Part shown: positions 56,431-64,000 of the stretch, piece after piece
Layout: every line of letters begins with the position of its first letter
Position numbering within the stretch: position 1 is the first letter of the stretch
Source of the DNA: Xanthomonas massiliensis
GTDB lineage: Bacteria; Pseudomonadota; Gammaproteobacteria; Xanthomonadales; Xanthomonadaceae
Length of the DNA: 64,000 nt
NCBI RefSeq assembly: GCF_900018785.1
Contig: NZ_FCOY01000006.1
Span: 1,302,001 to 1,366,000, forward strand
Reading direction: 5' to 3'
Notes under the pieces: model-generated
Databases searched by the model: none
Told to the model about the DNA's origin: nothing
Seen by the model: only the letters and a program-made list of their open reading frames with translations
Program-made: the position numbers and the translations under genes

Positions 56431-57287
56431 TGCGGTACCTCCGTTCCGGCCCCTGGCGCGTGGCCGCGTTCGCGGTACTGCTGCTGGCGCTGCCGTGCCT
56501 GGCGCCCGCGCAGGCGCCGGAAAGCGCCCGCGTCGTCGTCTTCCCTGACCACGTTTCGCAGGGCGCGATGGTGATCGGCAAGGTCCCGCCAGGCAGCCGG
56601 GTGGACTATGCCGGCCGGACCCTGCGGGTCAGCGACTACGGCACCGTGGTGTTCGGGGTCGGCCGCGACGAGGCCGGGCCGCTGCAGGTCCAGGTGGTGC
56701 GGCCCGACGGCCGGCGGGAGACGGAAGCCATCGCCGTCACCCCGCGCGACTGGCCGGTCGAGCGCGTCGACGGCGTGCCGCCCAGGACCGTCAATCCCCC
56801 GCCGGCGATCGCCGCTCGCATCGCGCGCGAGCAAGCGCAGGTGACCGCGGCGCGCGCCCGCGACGATGCCCGCACCGATTTCGCCCAACCGTTCGTCTGG
56901 CCGGTGACCGGCCGGATCAGCGGCCGCTTCGGCAATGCCCGCGTGTACAACGGCCAGGCCGCCGGCGCCGGGCATTCGGGCATGGATATCGCCGTGCCGA
57001 CCGGCACCCCGGTCAAGGCGCCGGCGGCCGGCGTGGTCACCTTCGCCGCGCCGGACCTGTACCTGACCGGCGGCACGCTCCTGCTCGACCACGGCTACGG
57101 CATCAGCTCCAACTTCCTGCACCTGTCGCGGCTGGACGTGAAGCCCGGGGACCGGGTCGAACAGGGCCAGGTGATCGGCGCGGTCGGCGCCACCGGGCGC
57201 GCGACCGGCCCGCACCTGCACTGGGGCATGAACTGGTTCGACGTACGCATCGATCCGCTGCTGGTGCTGCAACGCGGGCAGCAGTAG
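56430..57287 (+). CDS. exported M23-family peptidase (LytM-like)
   Basis: 285 residues. Signal peptide ends near PAQA. A beta-rich N-terminal domain (VVFPDHVSQGAMVIGKVPPGSRVDYAGRTLRVSDYGTVVFGVGRDE) precedes the LytM domain: WPVTGRISGRFGNARVYNG, HSGMDIAVPTGTPVKAPAAGVV (His, Asp ligands) and GRATGPHLHWGMNW (HxH). It likely cleaves peptidoglycan cross-links. Coupled to the dihydroorotase gene. Confidence 0.92.
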   Translation: MRYLRSGPWRVAAFAVLLLALPCLAPAQAPESARVVVFPDHVSQGAMVIGKVPPGSRVDYAGRTLRVSDYGTVVFGVGRDEAGPLQVQVVRPDGRRETEAIAVTPRDWPVERVDGVPPRTVNPPPAIAARIAREQAQVTAARARDDARTDFAQPFVWPVTGRISGRFGNARVYNGQAAGAGHSGMDIAVPTGTPVKAPAAGVVTFAAPDLYLTGGTLLLDHGYGISSNFLHLSRLDVKPGDRVEQGQVIGAVGATGRATGPHLHWGMNWFDVRIDPLLVLQRGQQ

Positions 57288-57788
57288 CCGGTTGCGCACG
57301 GCGCGCTGCGTCGCACCGCAGCGATGGCAGGACGCCGGCATGCCGGAGGGTTCGGACGCAGCGCGACCGGCAGCGGCAGGGCTTCCCGGTTCCTGCCGCC
57401 ACCGGCATGGGCGTGTGCGGACATACCCTGGCGAGGTCGGCTCCCGACACCGCAGGGGCTGGCGGCAATGGACGGCCGATCGTTCCGCGTCGACCCGCTT
57501 CGACCGGAACGGAAACGGTACCGGCGGTCGTTGCCGGAGAGGCCGCCACGGTCCCCGGGCAAGACCGTGCGTCGCCCGGCCGGCCGCACTCGAGCCCGGA
57601 GCGGGCGCGCGCCCCCTGCCCTGGCCGCTCCTGCCCCGCCCTGCGGCCGTGCCGCAGCCATGGACCTGCATTCAAAAGCGGCCGGCATGGCCGGGAGCGG
57701 GCCGGGAGCGGGCCGGCTTCGGCCGCCTTGCTGCCCGGTGCCACCGCCGTGGCCTTCGCCCTTCGCCCTGCCGACGAAGGCCCGCGAT
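57288..57788. other. non-coding region between convergent genes
   Basis: 501 bases between the M23 peptidase and the convergent squalene/phytoene-synthase-like gene. It is very GC-rich and contains a short tandem GCCGGGAGCGG duplication near 57690-57713. No gene, RNA or clear terminator was recognised. Confidence 0.45.
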
Positions 57789-58469
57789 TCAGTCGCCGCC
57801 GCTGGCCGCGCGCCAGCTGTGCCAGACCAGTTGCAGCGCCGGCGCCGGCAGCGGTTGGCCGGCCTGCTGGCGCTTGAGCCGCAAACGCGCCAGGCGCGAC
57901 CAGATCCGGTGTGGCCGGGCTAGTGCCGGCTTGGCCGGCCACTGGCGCAGCAGCTGCGCGCGCCACTGCTGCGCATCGAGGCCGGCCGGCGGGGCCTCGC
58001 TGCCGGCGTCGGCGCGTGCGGCCAGCCATTGCACCGCCAGGACCCGCGGCGCGGCCGGTGCCGTGCGCTGGAACAGCACCGCCTCGACCGCGGCCTGGGC
58101 GCGGGCGAAATCCTCCAGGCCCGCCAGCGCCGCGTCCAGCGATGCCGGCACTTCGCGCGCGGCCTGGATCGCCGGCAGGGTCTCGGCCAGCTGCCGCCAC
58201 GGTGCCTCGAACGGCTCCAGCCCGCGCCCCAGCGGATGGCGCGAGCGGCGCGCCGACCAGTCGCGCAATTCCTGCTGCCACCAGGCCAGCTTGGCGTCGG
58301 CCGGCAGCGGATCGCCGGTGACGTTCATGATGTCCTCCAGCTCCTGCAGCAGCGCGAACCAGGCCAGCGTCGTGGCGCGCTGGCCCGAAGGCACGAAGCC
58401 TTCGGCCAGCTGCCATTCCGGCCAGCGACTGCGCCATTTGTCCAGGAAACTGTCGAGCGCGTCGCTCAT
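57789..58469 (-). CDS. squalene/phytoene synthase-like protein, probably non-catalytic
   Basis: 226 residues. Resembles the short helical squalene/phytoene-synthase-family proteins found next to gph-ubiG in xanthomonads: WFALLQELEDIMNVTGDPLPADAKLAWWQQELRDWSARRSRHPLGRGLEP. The classical second DxxxD metal motif is not apparent and the length is about 60 residues below catalytic family members. It starts inside the gph stop (ATGA). A role in ubiquinone or isoprenoid metabolism is only a guess from context. Confidence 0.7.
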   Translation of the reverse strand: MSDALDSFLDKWRSRWPEWQLAEGFVPSGQRATTLAWFALLQELEDIMNVTGDPLPADAKLAWWQQELRDWSARRSRHPLGRGLEPFEAPWRQLAETLPAIQAAREVPASLDAALAGLEDFARAQAAVEAVLFQRTAPAAPRVLAVQWLAARADAGSEAPPAGLDAQQWRAQLLRQWPAKPALARPHRIWSRLARLRLKRQQAGQPLPAPALQLVWHSWRAASGGD

Positions 58470-59251
58470 GCCGGCGTCGTTCCGTCCCGTGCGTCGTCGC
58501 CCCGGACCGGACGCGGCCAGTGCGCCGGCACCCGCAACGCGTATGCGTCGGCCGCCAGCGCATCGGCGTGCCAGGCATGCGGATCGTCGCCCGGCGGGCG
58601 GTAGCCCCACAACGCGGCCACGGTCGCCATGCCGGCCGCGCGGCCGGCGACGATGTCGCGTTCGTCGTCGCCCACGTAGGTGCAGGCCGGCGCGGCGAAC
58701 CCCATGCGCTGCGCCGCCACCAGCAGCGGCAACGGATGCGGCTTGCGCTCGGCCAGCGTGTCGCCGCCGATCAGCACCGCGCAGCGTCCCTCCCAGCCCT
58801 GCTGCGGCAGCACCTTGCGCGCCAGGTACTCGGGCTTGTTGGTGACGATGCCCCAGCGCGTGCCGGCCGCGTCGAACGCCGCCAGCAGCTCGGCCACGCC
58901 CGGGAACAGCCGGGCGTGGGTGCCGACGATGCCTTCGTAGCGGTCCAGGAACTCGGGCACGTGCGCCTCGCGCCCGGCCGCGTCCAGCTCCGGCAGGGCC
59001 ACGCCGATCATCGCGCGCGCCCCCTTGGACACCACCGGTCGCAGCTGGGCGAGGGTCAGCGGCGGCCGGCCGCGCGCAGCCAGCATGGCGTTGGCGGTGA
59101 CCAGCATGTCCGGCGCGCTGTCCAGCAGGGTGCCGTCCAGGTCGAACAGCACGGCCGGCGGGAAGCCTGCCCGGGCGGCGGGGACATCCGGGGCGGAGGT
59201 CACGGCGGCGGGCCCCGGCGCCTGCGGTCCGGCATCGCGCGCGGTGTTCAC
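58466..59251 (-). CDS. gph: phosphoglycolate phosphatase-like HAD hydrolase
   Basis: 261 residues from a GTG that overlaps the ubiG stop. HAD motifs: [15 protein letters not shown] (motif I, nucleophile Asp), [13 protein letters not shown] (motif II Thr), [10 protein letters not shown] (motif III Lys) and [17 protein letters not shown] (motif IV). These match Gph/MupP-type phosphatases. The first 30 or so residues are extra compared with E. coli Gph, so a later GTG is possible. MupP-like activity on MurNAc-6P is an alternative. Confidence 0.88.
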   Translation of the reverse strand: MNTARDAGPQAPGPAAVTSAPDVPAARAGFPPAVLFDLDGTLLDSAPDMLVTANAMLAARGRPPLTLAQLRPVVSKGARAMIGVALPELDAAGREAHVPEFLDRYEGIVGTHARLFPGVAELLAAFDAAGTRWGIVTNKPEYLARKVLPQQGWEGRCAVLIGGDTLAERKPHPLPLLVAAQRMGFAAPACTYVGDDERDIVAGRAAGMATVAALWGYRPPGDDPHAWHADALAADAYALRVPAHWPRPVRGDDARDGTTPA

Positions 59252-59967
59252 GGCTTCGCCGCGCAGGCCAGGTAGTTGACGTCGGTGCGCGTGGACAGCC
59301 GCGCGGCGTTGCGCCACGGCTCGTAGGCCATGCCGCTGACGTCCTCCAGCTGCAGGCCGGCCTGGCGCAGCCAGCCAGCCAGCTCGGCCGGCTTGATGAA
59401 GTCCTGGTAGTGGTGGGTGCCGCGCGGCAGCAGCCGCGCCACGTACTCGGCACCGACGATGGCCAGCGCGAACGCGGCCGGGGTGCGGTTGACCGTGGAC
59501 AGGAACAGGCGCCCGCCCGGCCGCAGCAGGCGCGCGCAGGCCTGCACGATGGCCGCCGGGTCGGGCACGTGCTCGAGCATCTCCATGCAGGTGACCACGT
59601 CGAATCCGGCCGGCCGGGCGTCGGCCAGCGCCTCCACCGATTCGAGCCGGTAATCGATCTCCAGCCCGGATTCGAGCCGGTGCAGGCGCGCGACCTCGAT
59701 CAGTTCCTCGCCCAGGTCGATGCCGGTGACCTGGGCGCCCTCGCGCGCCAGCGCCTCGCTGAGCAGGCCGCCGCCGCAGCCCACGTCCAGCACCCGCGCG
59801 CCGGCCAGCGGGACGCGCGCGGCGATATAGCGCAGGCGCACCGGGTTGAGCGCGTGCAGCGGCTTCTGCGGGCCTTCCGGATCCCACCAGCGGCTGGCCA
59901 GTGCGGCGAACTTGTCCAGCTCGTCCTGGCGGAAATTGGTACCGCGGGAGGCGGAAGGGGCGTTCAT
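59248..59967 (-). CDS. ubiG: ubiquinone biosynthesis O-methyltransferase
   Basis: 239 residues. SAM-binding motif [35 protein letters not shown]; UbiG-typical N-terminus [25 protein letters not shown], then [23 protein letters not shown] and [16 protein letters not shown]. It methylates both hydroxyl groups in ubiquinone synthesis. First gene of ubiG-gph-squalene-synthase-like. Confidence 0.96.
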   Translation of the reverse strand: MNAPSASRGTNFRQDELDKFAALASRWWDPEGPQKPLHALNPVRLRYIAARVPLAGARVLDVGCGGGLLSEALAREGAQVTGIDLGEELIEVARLHRLESGLEIDYRLESVEALADARPAGFDVVTCMEMLEHVPDPAAIVQACARLLRPGGRLFLSTVNRTPAAFALAIVGAEYVARLLPRGTHHYQDFIKPAELAGWLRQAGLQLEDVSGMAYEPWRNAARLSTRTDVNYLACAAKP

Positions 59968-59998
59968 GGGGCAAATCTCCGGAAGGACGGTGGCGCGC

Positions 59999-61342
59999 TC
60001 AGTCGGCGTGCAGGGTACGGATGCGGTGGCGCCACTGGCGGGCGTTGGCGACGATCGCCGCCACGTCCATGTCCACCAGCTCGCGCCGGCGCAGCTTCGG
60101 GCGCCCGGCGATCCACACGTCGCTCACGTGCTGGCGGCCGACGGCGTAGGCCAGCTGCGAGAGCACGTGGTGCAGCGGCTGGGTTTCCAGCGCCGACAGG
60201 TCCACCACCACCAGGTCGGCCTGCTTGCCCGGCTCGATCGAGCCGATGCGCTCGCCCATGCCCAGCGCGCGCGCGCCGCCCAGGGTGGCCGCGCGCAGCG
60301 TGGTGGCCGCGTCCAGCGCGGTGGCATCGCGCGCCACCGCCTTGGCCAGCAGCGCGGCGGTACGCAGTTCGCCGAACATGTCCAGGTCGTTGTTGCTGGC
60401 GCAGCCGTCGGTGCCGATGGCCAGGTTGACCCCGGCCCGCGCCAGCGCGCAGGCCGGGCAGAAGCCGGAGGCCAGCTTGAGGTTGGATTCCGGGCAATGG
60501 ACCACGCTGACCCCGTGCTCGGCGCACAGCGCGATCTCGCCCTCGGTGAGCTGGGTCATGTGCACCGCGATCAGGCGGTCGTTGACCAGGCCCAGGCGCT
60601 GCAGGCGCGCCAGCGGGCGCTGGCCGTGGTCGCGCAGCGAGTCGTGAACTTCCTGTTCGGTCTCGTGGGTATGCAGGTGCACCGGCACCTCGAGCTGGTC
60701 GGACAGCATCCGCACCCGCTCGAAGTTGGCATCGCTGACCGTGTACGGCGCGTGCGGCGCGAACGCGGTGTCGATCAGCGGATCGTCGCGCCACTGGTCG
60801 TGCAGCTCGGCGGCGCGGGCGAAGTACTCGTCGTCGCTCCTGGCCCAGGCGGTGGGGAAGTCGATGATCGCCGCGCCCACCAGCGCGCGGAACCCGTGCT
60901 TCTTGTAGACCGCGGCCTGCACGTCGGCGAAGAAGTAGTTCTCGTTGGCGCAGGTGGTGCCGCCGCGCAGCATCTCGGCGATGGCCAGGGTAGTGCCGTC
61001 GGCGACGAACTCCGGGCCGATCACCGCGGCCTCCACCGGCCAGATGTGCTCGCGCAGCCAGGTCATCAGCGGCAGGTCGTCGGCGACGCCGCGCAGCAGG
61101 GTCATCGGGTTGTGGGTATGGGCGTTGACCAGGCCGGGGATCAGCACCCCGTCCGGCCGCGCCACGGTCTCGCGCGGGGCGAAGCGCGCGCGCGCCTCGG
61201 CCACCGGCAGCAGCGCCACGATCACACCGTCGCGCACGGCCACGGCATGGTCCTCCAGCACCACGCCGTGCGGCTCGATCGGCACGACGTGGCCGGCCTC
61301 GATCAGCAGGTCGCAGTCTTCTTTCCGTACCGTGTCGTTCAT
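59999..61342 (-). CDS. mtaD: 5-methylthioadenosine/S-adenosylhomocysteine deaminase-type amidohydrolase
   Basis: 447 residues. Metal ligands in [46 protein letters not shown] and [18 protein letters not shown]. The TRZ/ATZ family features and the [17 protein letters not shown] loop match MtaD-type deaminases, giving inosine derivatives in purine and methionine recycling. Other adenosine-type substrates are possible. It starts inside the stop of the TMEM175-like gene (ATGA). Confidence 0.88.
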   Translation of the reverse strand: MNDTVRKEDCDLLIEAGHVVPIEPHGVVLEDHAVAVRDGVIVALLPVAEARARFAPRETVARPDGVLIPGLVNAHTHNPMTLLRGVADDLPLMTWLREHIWPVEAAVIGPEFVADGTTLAIAEMLRGGTTCANENYFFADVQAAVYKKHGFRALVGAAIIDFPTAWARSDDEYFARAAELHDQWRDDPLIDTAFAPHAPYTVSDANFERVRMLSDQLEVPVHLHTHETEQEVHDSLRDHGQRPLARLQRLGLVNDRLIAVHMTQLTEGEIALCAEHGVSVVHCPESNLKLASGFCPACALARAGVNLAIGTDGCASNNDLDMFGELRTAALLAKAVARDATALDAATTLRAATLGGARALGMGERIGSIEPGKQADLVVVDLSALETQPLHHVLSQLAYAVGRQHVSDVWIAGRPKLRRRELVDMDVAAIVANARQWRHRIRTLHAD

Positions 61343-62001
61343 GCAGCGGGTTCCGGTTGCGTGCGACGCAGACACAGCCGCCGCGCAACGATATTCAGGG
61401 GAAGGATCAGGGCGAACATGAAACCGCCCATCTGCATGGGCAGCACGAACGCCAGCGGGATGCCCGCGGCGAACACCAGCAGCGGCACCATGCCGCGCAG
61501 CAGCAGCCAGCGCACCTGCGTGGCCCCGAGCTTCGCGCGCAGGTTCTCCTGCCGCACCGCGACCCACCGGGTCAGCACGTTGAACAGGGCGATGCCGGCG
61601 AGCACGAAACTGTAGAAGGCAAAGCGCCCGGGACTGTGCCCGTTGAACGCTTCCGAATACAGGCGCGTGGCAAACGGCATCAGCGCGACGAACATCAGCT
61701 GGAACACGGTGCACCAGACCAGCTTCGGCGTGGCGCGGGCGATGTGCTTCCAGGTCAGCATGTGCCCGACCCAGAACAGCGCGCACACCAGGAAACTCAC
61801 CAGGTAGGCGATGAACACCGAAACGGTCTCGCCCCATGCCAGGTTCTCGCCGACCCGGGCGATCAGTTCCTCCGACGGGGTCTTCAGCTCGACCGCGAGC
61901 AGGGTCATGGCGATGGCGAAGACCGCATCGCTGAAGAACACGACGCGGTCGTGAGGAAACAGTTCCGGCCCCGCACCCGCCTCGTCGGCATGCCCTGTCA
62001 T
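61339..62001 (-). CDS. TMEM175-family (DUF1211) potassium-channel-like membrane protein
   Basis: 220 residues, six hydrophobic segments. The first carries the family motif FSDAVFAIAMTLLAVELKTP (FSDxxxAI), which lines the pore of TMEM175 channels. YLVSFLVCALFWVGHMLTWKHI and LMFVALMPFATRLYSE follow the family pattern. Bacterial members conduct K+ weakly. Coupled to mtaD by a 4-base overlap. Confidence 0.88.
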   Translation of the reverse strand: MTGHADEAGAGPELFPHDRVVFFSDAVFAIAMTLLAVELKTPSEELIARVGENLAWGETVSVFIAYLVSFLVCALFWVGHMLTWKHIARATPKLVWCTVFQLMFVALMPFATRLYSEAFNGHSPGRFAFYSFVLAGIALFNVLTRWVAVRQENLRAKLGATQVRWLLLRGMVPLLVFAAGIPLAFVLPMQMGGFMFALILPLNIVARRLCLRRTQPEPAA

Positions 62002-62116
62002 TGCAGATCCTCGATCGGCACCGCAAACCCCGGAACTGGATCCCCGCCCTGGCGGGGATGGCGATTGGTCGAGGCCGCGCCGCTGGCACGGCCCGCATTC
62101 CCGGCCGGCTGGCCGG

Positions 62117-62683
62117 TCACTTGACCCGGCTGACGTACTCGCCGGAGCGGGTATCGACCTTGATCACCTCGTCCTGGCCGACGAACAGCGGCACGCGCAC
62201 CACCGCACCGGTCTCCAGGGTAGCCGGCTTGCCGCCGCCGCCGGAGGTATCGCCGCGCACGCCCGGGTCGGTCTCCACGATCTTCAGCTCGACGAAGTTC
62301 GGCGGCTGCACCGAGATCGGGGTGCCGTTCCACAGGGTCACCACGCAGTCCTCCTCGCCCTTGAGCCACTTCTCGGCACCGGCCATGCCGGCCTTGTCGG
62401 CCTGCACCTGCTCGAAGGTCTCCTGCTGCATGAAGTGCCAGTACTCGCCGTCGCTGTACAGGTACTGCATGTCGGTATCGACCACGTCGGCGGCCTCCAC
62501 CGAGTCGGTGGACTTCATGGTGACTTCCTGCACGCGGCCGGACTTGATCAGGCGGTAGCGCACGCGGGTGAAGGCCTGGCCCTTGCCCGGCTTGACGTAG
62601 TCGGTCTCGGTGATGATCGCGGGTTCGCCGTTGACCAGGATCTTCATCCCGTTCTTGACGTCGTTCATGCCGTAAGTGGCCAT
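62117..62683 (-). CDS. efp: translation elongation factor P
   Basis: 188 residues, three OB-like domains. Lys34 in KPGKGQAF is the site that EpmA/EpmB beta-lysylate in gammaproteobacteria. [24 protein letters not shown] and the C-terminal [30 protein letters not shown] are diagnostic. EF-P relieves ribosome stalling at polyproline. It has a strong GAGGAGCTGC ribosome site and is divergent from epmB. Confidence 0.97.
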   Translation of the reverse strand: MATYGMNDVKNGMKILVNGEPAIITETDYVKPGKGQAFTRVRYRLIKSGRVQEVTMKSTDSVEAADVVDTDMQYLYSDGEYWHFMQQETFEQVQADKAGMAGAEKWLKGEEDCVVTLWNGTPISVQPPNFVELKIVETDPGVRGDTSGGGGKPATLETGAVVRVPLFVGQDEVIKVDTRSGEYVSRVK

Positions 62684-62785
62684 GTGCAGCTCCTCGGGTG
62701 GGACTCGGGCCGCCGCGGGTCGGCGGCCGGACGGATACAATAGGGAAGCCCGCCATACCGGCGGGCGCTCGTTTTCTGACCGCCT

Positions 62786-63826
62786 ATGATAACCGCAGCC
62801 CCCGCTTCCCTCCACGCGCCCTCGCCCGTTTCCGCCCCCGGCGGCGGCGCTGCGGCGCGCTGGCAGCAGCTGTGGCGCGAGGCGATCCGCGATCCGCGCG
62901 AACTGCTGCGCATGCTGGGCCTGGAGGCGGCCGCCGCGCGGCTGAGCGAGGCCGCCGCCGCGCAGTTCGCGCTGCGGGTGCCGGCCGGGTTCGCCGCGCG
63001 CATGCGCCGCGGCGACCTGCACGACCCGCTGCTGCGCCAGGTGCTGCCGATCGACGCGGAGATGCGCATCGTGCCCGGCTTCGCCCTGGACGCGGTCGGC
63101 GACGGCGCGGCGAAGAAGGCCACCGGCGTCATCCAGAAATACCGCGGCCGCGCCCTGCTGGTGGCCACCGGCAGCTGCGCGGTGCATTGCCGCTACTGCT
63201 TCCGCCGCCACTTCCCCTACGCCGAGGAGACCGCCGCGCGCGACGGCTGGCGCGAGGCGGTGGCGGCCATCGCCGACGACCCGGGCATCGAGGAAGTGCT
63301 GCTCTCCGGCGGCGATCCGCTGTCGCTGGCCACCTCCAAGCTGGCCGAGCTGACCGACGCGCTGCGCGCCATCCCGCACGTCCGGCGCCTGCGCATCCAC
63401 AGCCGCCTGCCGGTGGTGCTGCCCGAGCGGGTCGACCGGCCGCTGCTGGACTGGCTGTCCGCCCTGCCCTGGCCGGTGGCCGTGGTGATCCATGCCAACC
63501 ACGCCAACGAGTTCGACCCATCGGTCGATGCCGCCCTGGCCGCGTTGCGCGGGGCCGGCGCACACCTGCTCAACCAGGCCGTGCTGCTGCGCGGGGTCAA
63601 CGATTCGGTCGATGCGCTGGCGGCGCTGAGCGAGCGCGGCTTCGCCGCCGGGGTGCTGCCCTACTACCTGCACCAGCTCGACCGGGTGCAGGGCGTGGCC
63701 CATTTCGAGGTGGACGATGCCCGCGCCCGCGCCCTGCACGCCGCCCTGGCCGCGCGCCTGTCCGGCTACCTGGTGCCGCGGCTGGTGCGCGAGATCGCCG
63801 GCGATACCGGCAAGCGCCCGCTGTAG
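62786..63826 (+). CDS. epmB: EF-P beta-lysylation protein EpmB (radical SAM)
   Basis: 346 residues. The radical-SAM cluster motif [15 protein letters not shown] has Cys131, Cys135 and Cys138. [47 protein letters not shown] and the [34 protein letters not shown] segments fit the lysine-2,3-aminomutase family. It makes (R)-beta-lysine, which EpmA attaches to EF-P. The divergent neighbour efp is its target. A TACAAT hexamer at 62736-62741 may be the -10. Confidence 0.95.
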   Translation: MITAAPASLHAPSPVSAPGGGAAARWQQLWREAIRDPRELLRMLGLEAAAARLSEAAAAQFALRVPAGFAARMRRGDLHDPLLRQVLPIDAEMRIVPGFALDAVGDGAAKKATGVIQKYRGRALLVATGSCAVHCRYCFRRHFPYAEETAARDGWREAVAAIADDPGIEEVLLSGGDPLSLATSKLAELTDALRAIPHVRRLRIHSRLPVVLPERVDRPLLDWLSALPWPVAVVIHANHANEFDPSVDAALAALRGAGAHLLNQAVLLRGVNDSVDALAALSERGFAAGVLPYYLHQLDRVQGVAHFEVDDARARALHAALAARLSGYLVPRLVREIAGDTGKRPL

Positions 63827-63876
63827 CGACGGGCCGGCGGGACCGCGCCCGGTCCCGGCGTGGCGGGCCGTCCCGG

Positions 63877-64000
63877 TCAGGCCTGCAGCAGCTGGACCAG
63901 GCCGGGGCCGCTCAGCGGCCGGCTGAACAGGTAGCCCTGGCCGTAGTCGCAGCCGCGCGCCTCCAGCAGCGCCAGCTGCGACTCCAGTTCGATGCCCTCG
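63877..64000 (-). CDS. EAL-domain (cyclic-di-GMP phosphodiesterase) protein, C-terminus only
   Basis: Only the last 40 codons lie in the window: [17 protein letters not shown] then [12 protein letters not shown] and a short tail ending LVQLLQA. The D(Y/F)xQGYxFSRP motif closes EAL domains. The rest of the domain and any sensor parts lie beyond the right edge, so activity cannot be judged. Confidence 0.85.
   Translation of the reverse strand, partial: EGIELESQLALLEARGCDYGQGYLFSRPLSGPGLVQLLQA

Noticed and set aside
57288-57788. Possible gene in the 501-base gap
   Set aside because: Open frames on both strands are Arg/Ala/Gly-rich, lack ribosome sites and show no recognisable motif.
62747-62765. 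GCCCGCC/GGCGGGC hairpin before epmB considered as a terminator
   Set aside because: It lies between divergent starts, so there is no upstream transcript to end.

Overview
The window is about 70% GC, densely coded, and reads as chromosome of a Xanthomonadaceae/Lysobacteraceae bacterium (Xanthomonas, Luteimonas, Lysobacter or Pseudoxanthomonas type; genus not decided). The strongest marker is the arginine cluster. It has a transcarbamylase of the N-acetylornithine type, a fused N-acetylglutamate synthase/kinase and the matching deacetylase, an arrangement known from xanthomonads. Other family traits are a LacI/TonB-receptor/glycanase sugar locus, a DksA with a long Lys/Ala/Pro tail, and a stand-alone MetX-family acyltransferase.

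Layout. 1-5.7 kb (minus): a carbohydrate locus with a truncated glucoamylase-family lipoprotein, an Oar-like TonB-dependent receptor and a LacI repressor; near-identical 14-bp operators precede the repressor gene and the glycanase gene. 5.8-6.4 kb: bolA and yciI. 6.7-10 kb (plus): scpA-scpB-rluB (chromosome condensation, 23S pseudouridylation). 10-13 kb (minus): a small exported protein, an omega-amidase/aminotransferase pair, and a decayed second copy of the aminotransferase 3' end. 13.2-20 kb (plus): complete ccmABCDEFGHI for cytochrome c maturation. 20.1-21.2 kb: metX. 21.5-24.7 kb: cydABX (cytochrome bd) behind a perfect FNR/ANR box. 25-31 kb: VOC protein, iron-permease-like protein, cydDC, CLC channel. 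31.5-32.2 kb: a HigBA-like toxin-antitoxin pair in which both genes are frameshifted. 32.35 kb: tRNA-Pro(CGG) with clear promoter and terminator. 32.6-34.5 kb: alpha-amino acid ester hydrolase.

34.6-49.7 kb (minus) is a long arginine/proline block, in transcription order: argF', osmC, argG, GNAT, argE', argA/B fusion, GNAT, argC, argH, yciI-like, proB, Ser/Thr kinase-TPR, proA. In front of argF' there is what looks like a classical attenuator: a 33-codon leader ORF with four Arg codons, mutually exclusive hairpins and a terminator ending in six U. I regard this as the most interesting signal in the window.

49.7-64 kb: an exported Pro-rich protein, cysS, sufE and an MFS transporter; dksA (minus); yidD, dihydroorotase and an M23 peptidase; then on the minus strand efp, a TMEM175-like channel, an MTA/SAH deaminase, ubiG, gph and a squalene/phytoene-synthase-like protein. 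epmB is divergent from its substrate gene efp, and the window ends in the C-terminus of an EAL-domain protein.

Functional links: Ccm, CydABX and CydDC together cover respiratory cytochrome assembly; the arg/pro block covers glutamate to arginine and glutamate to proline; EF-P and EpmB are substrate and modifying enzyme. No CRISPR, prophage, IS element or rRNA was seen. All functional calls come from motif reading without database searches.
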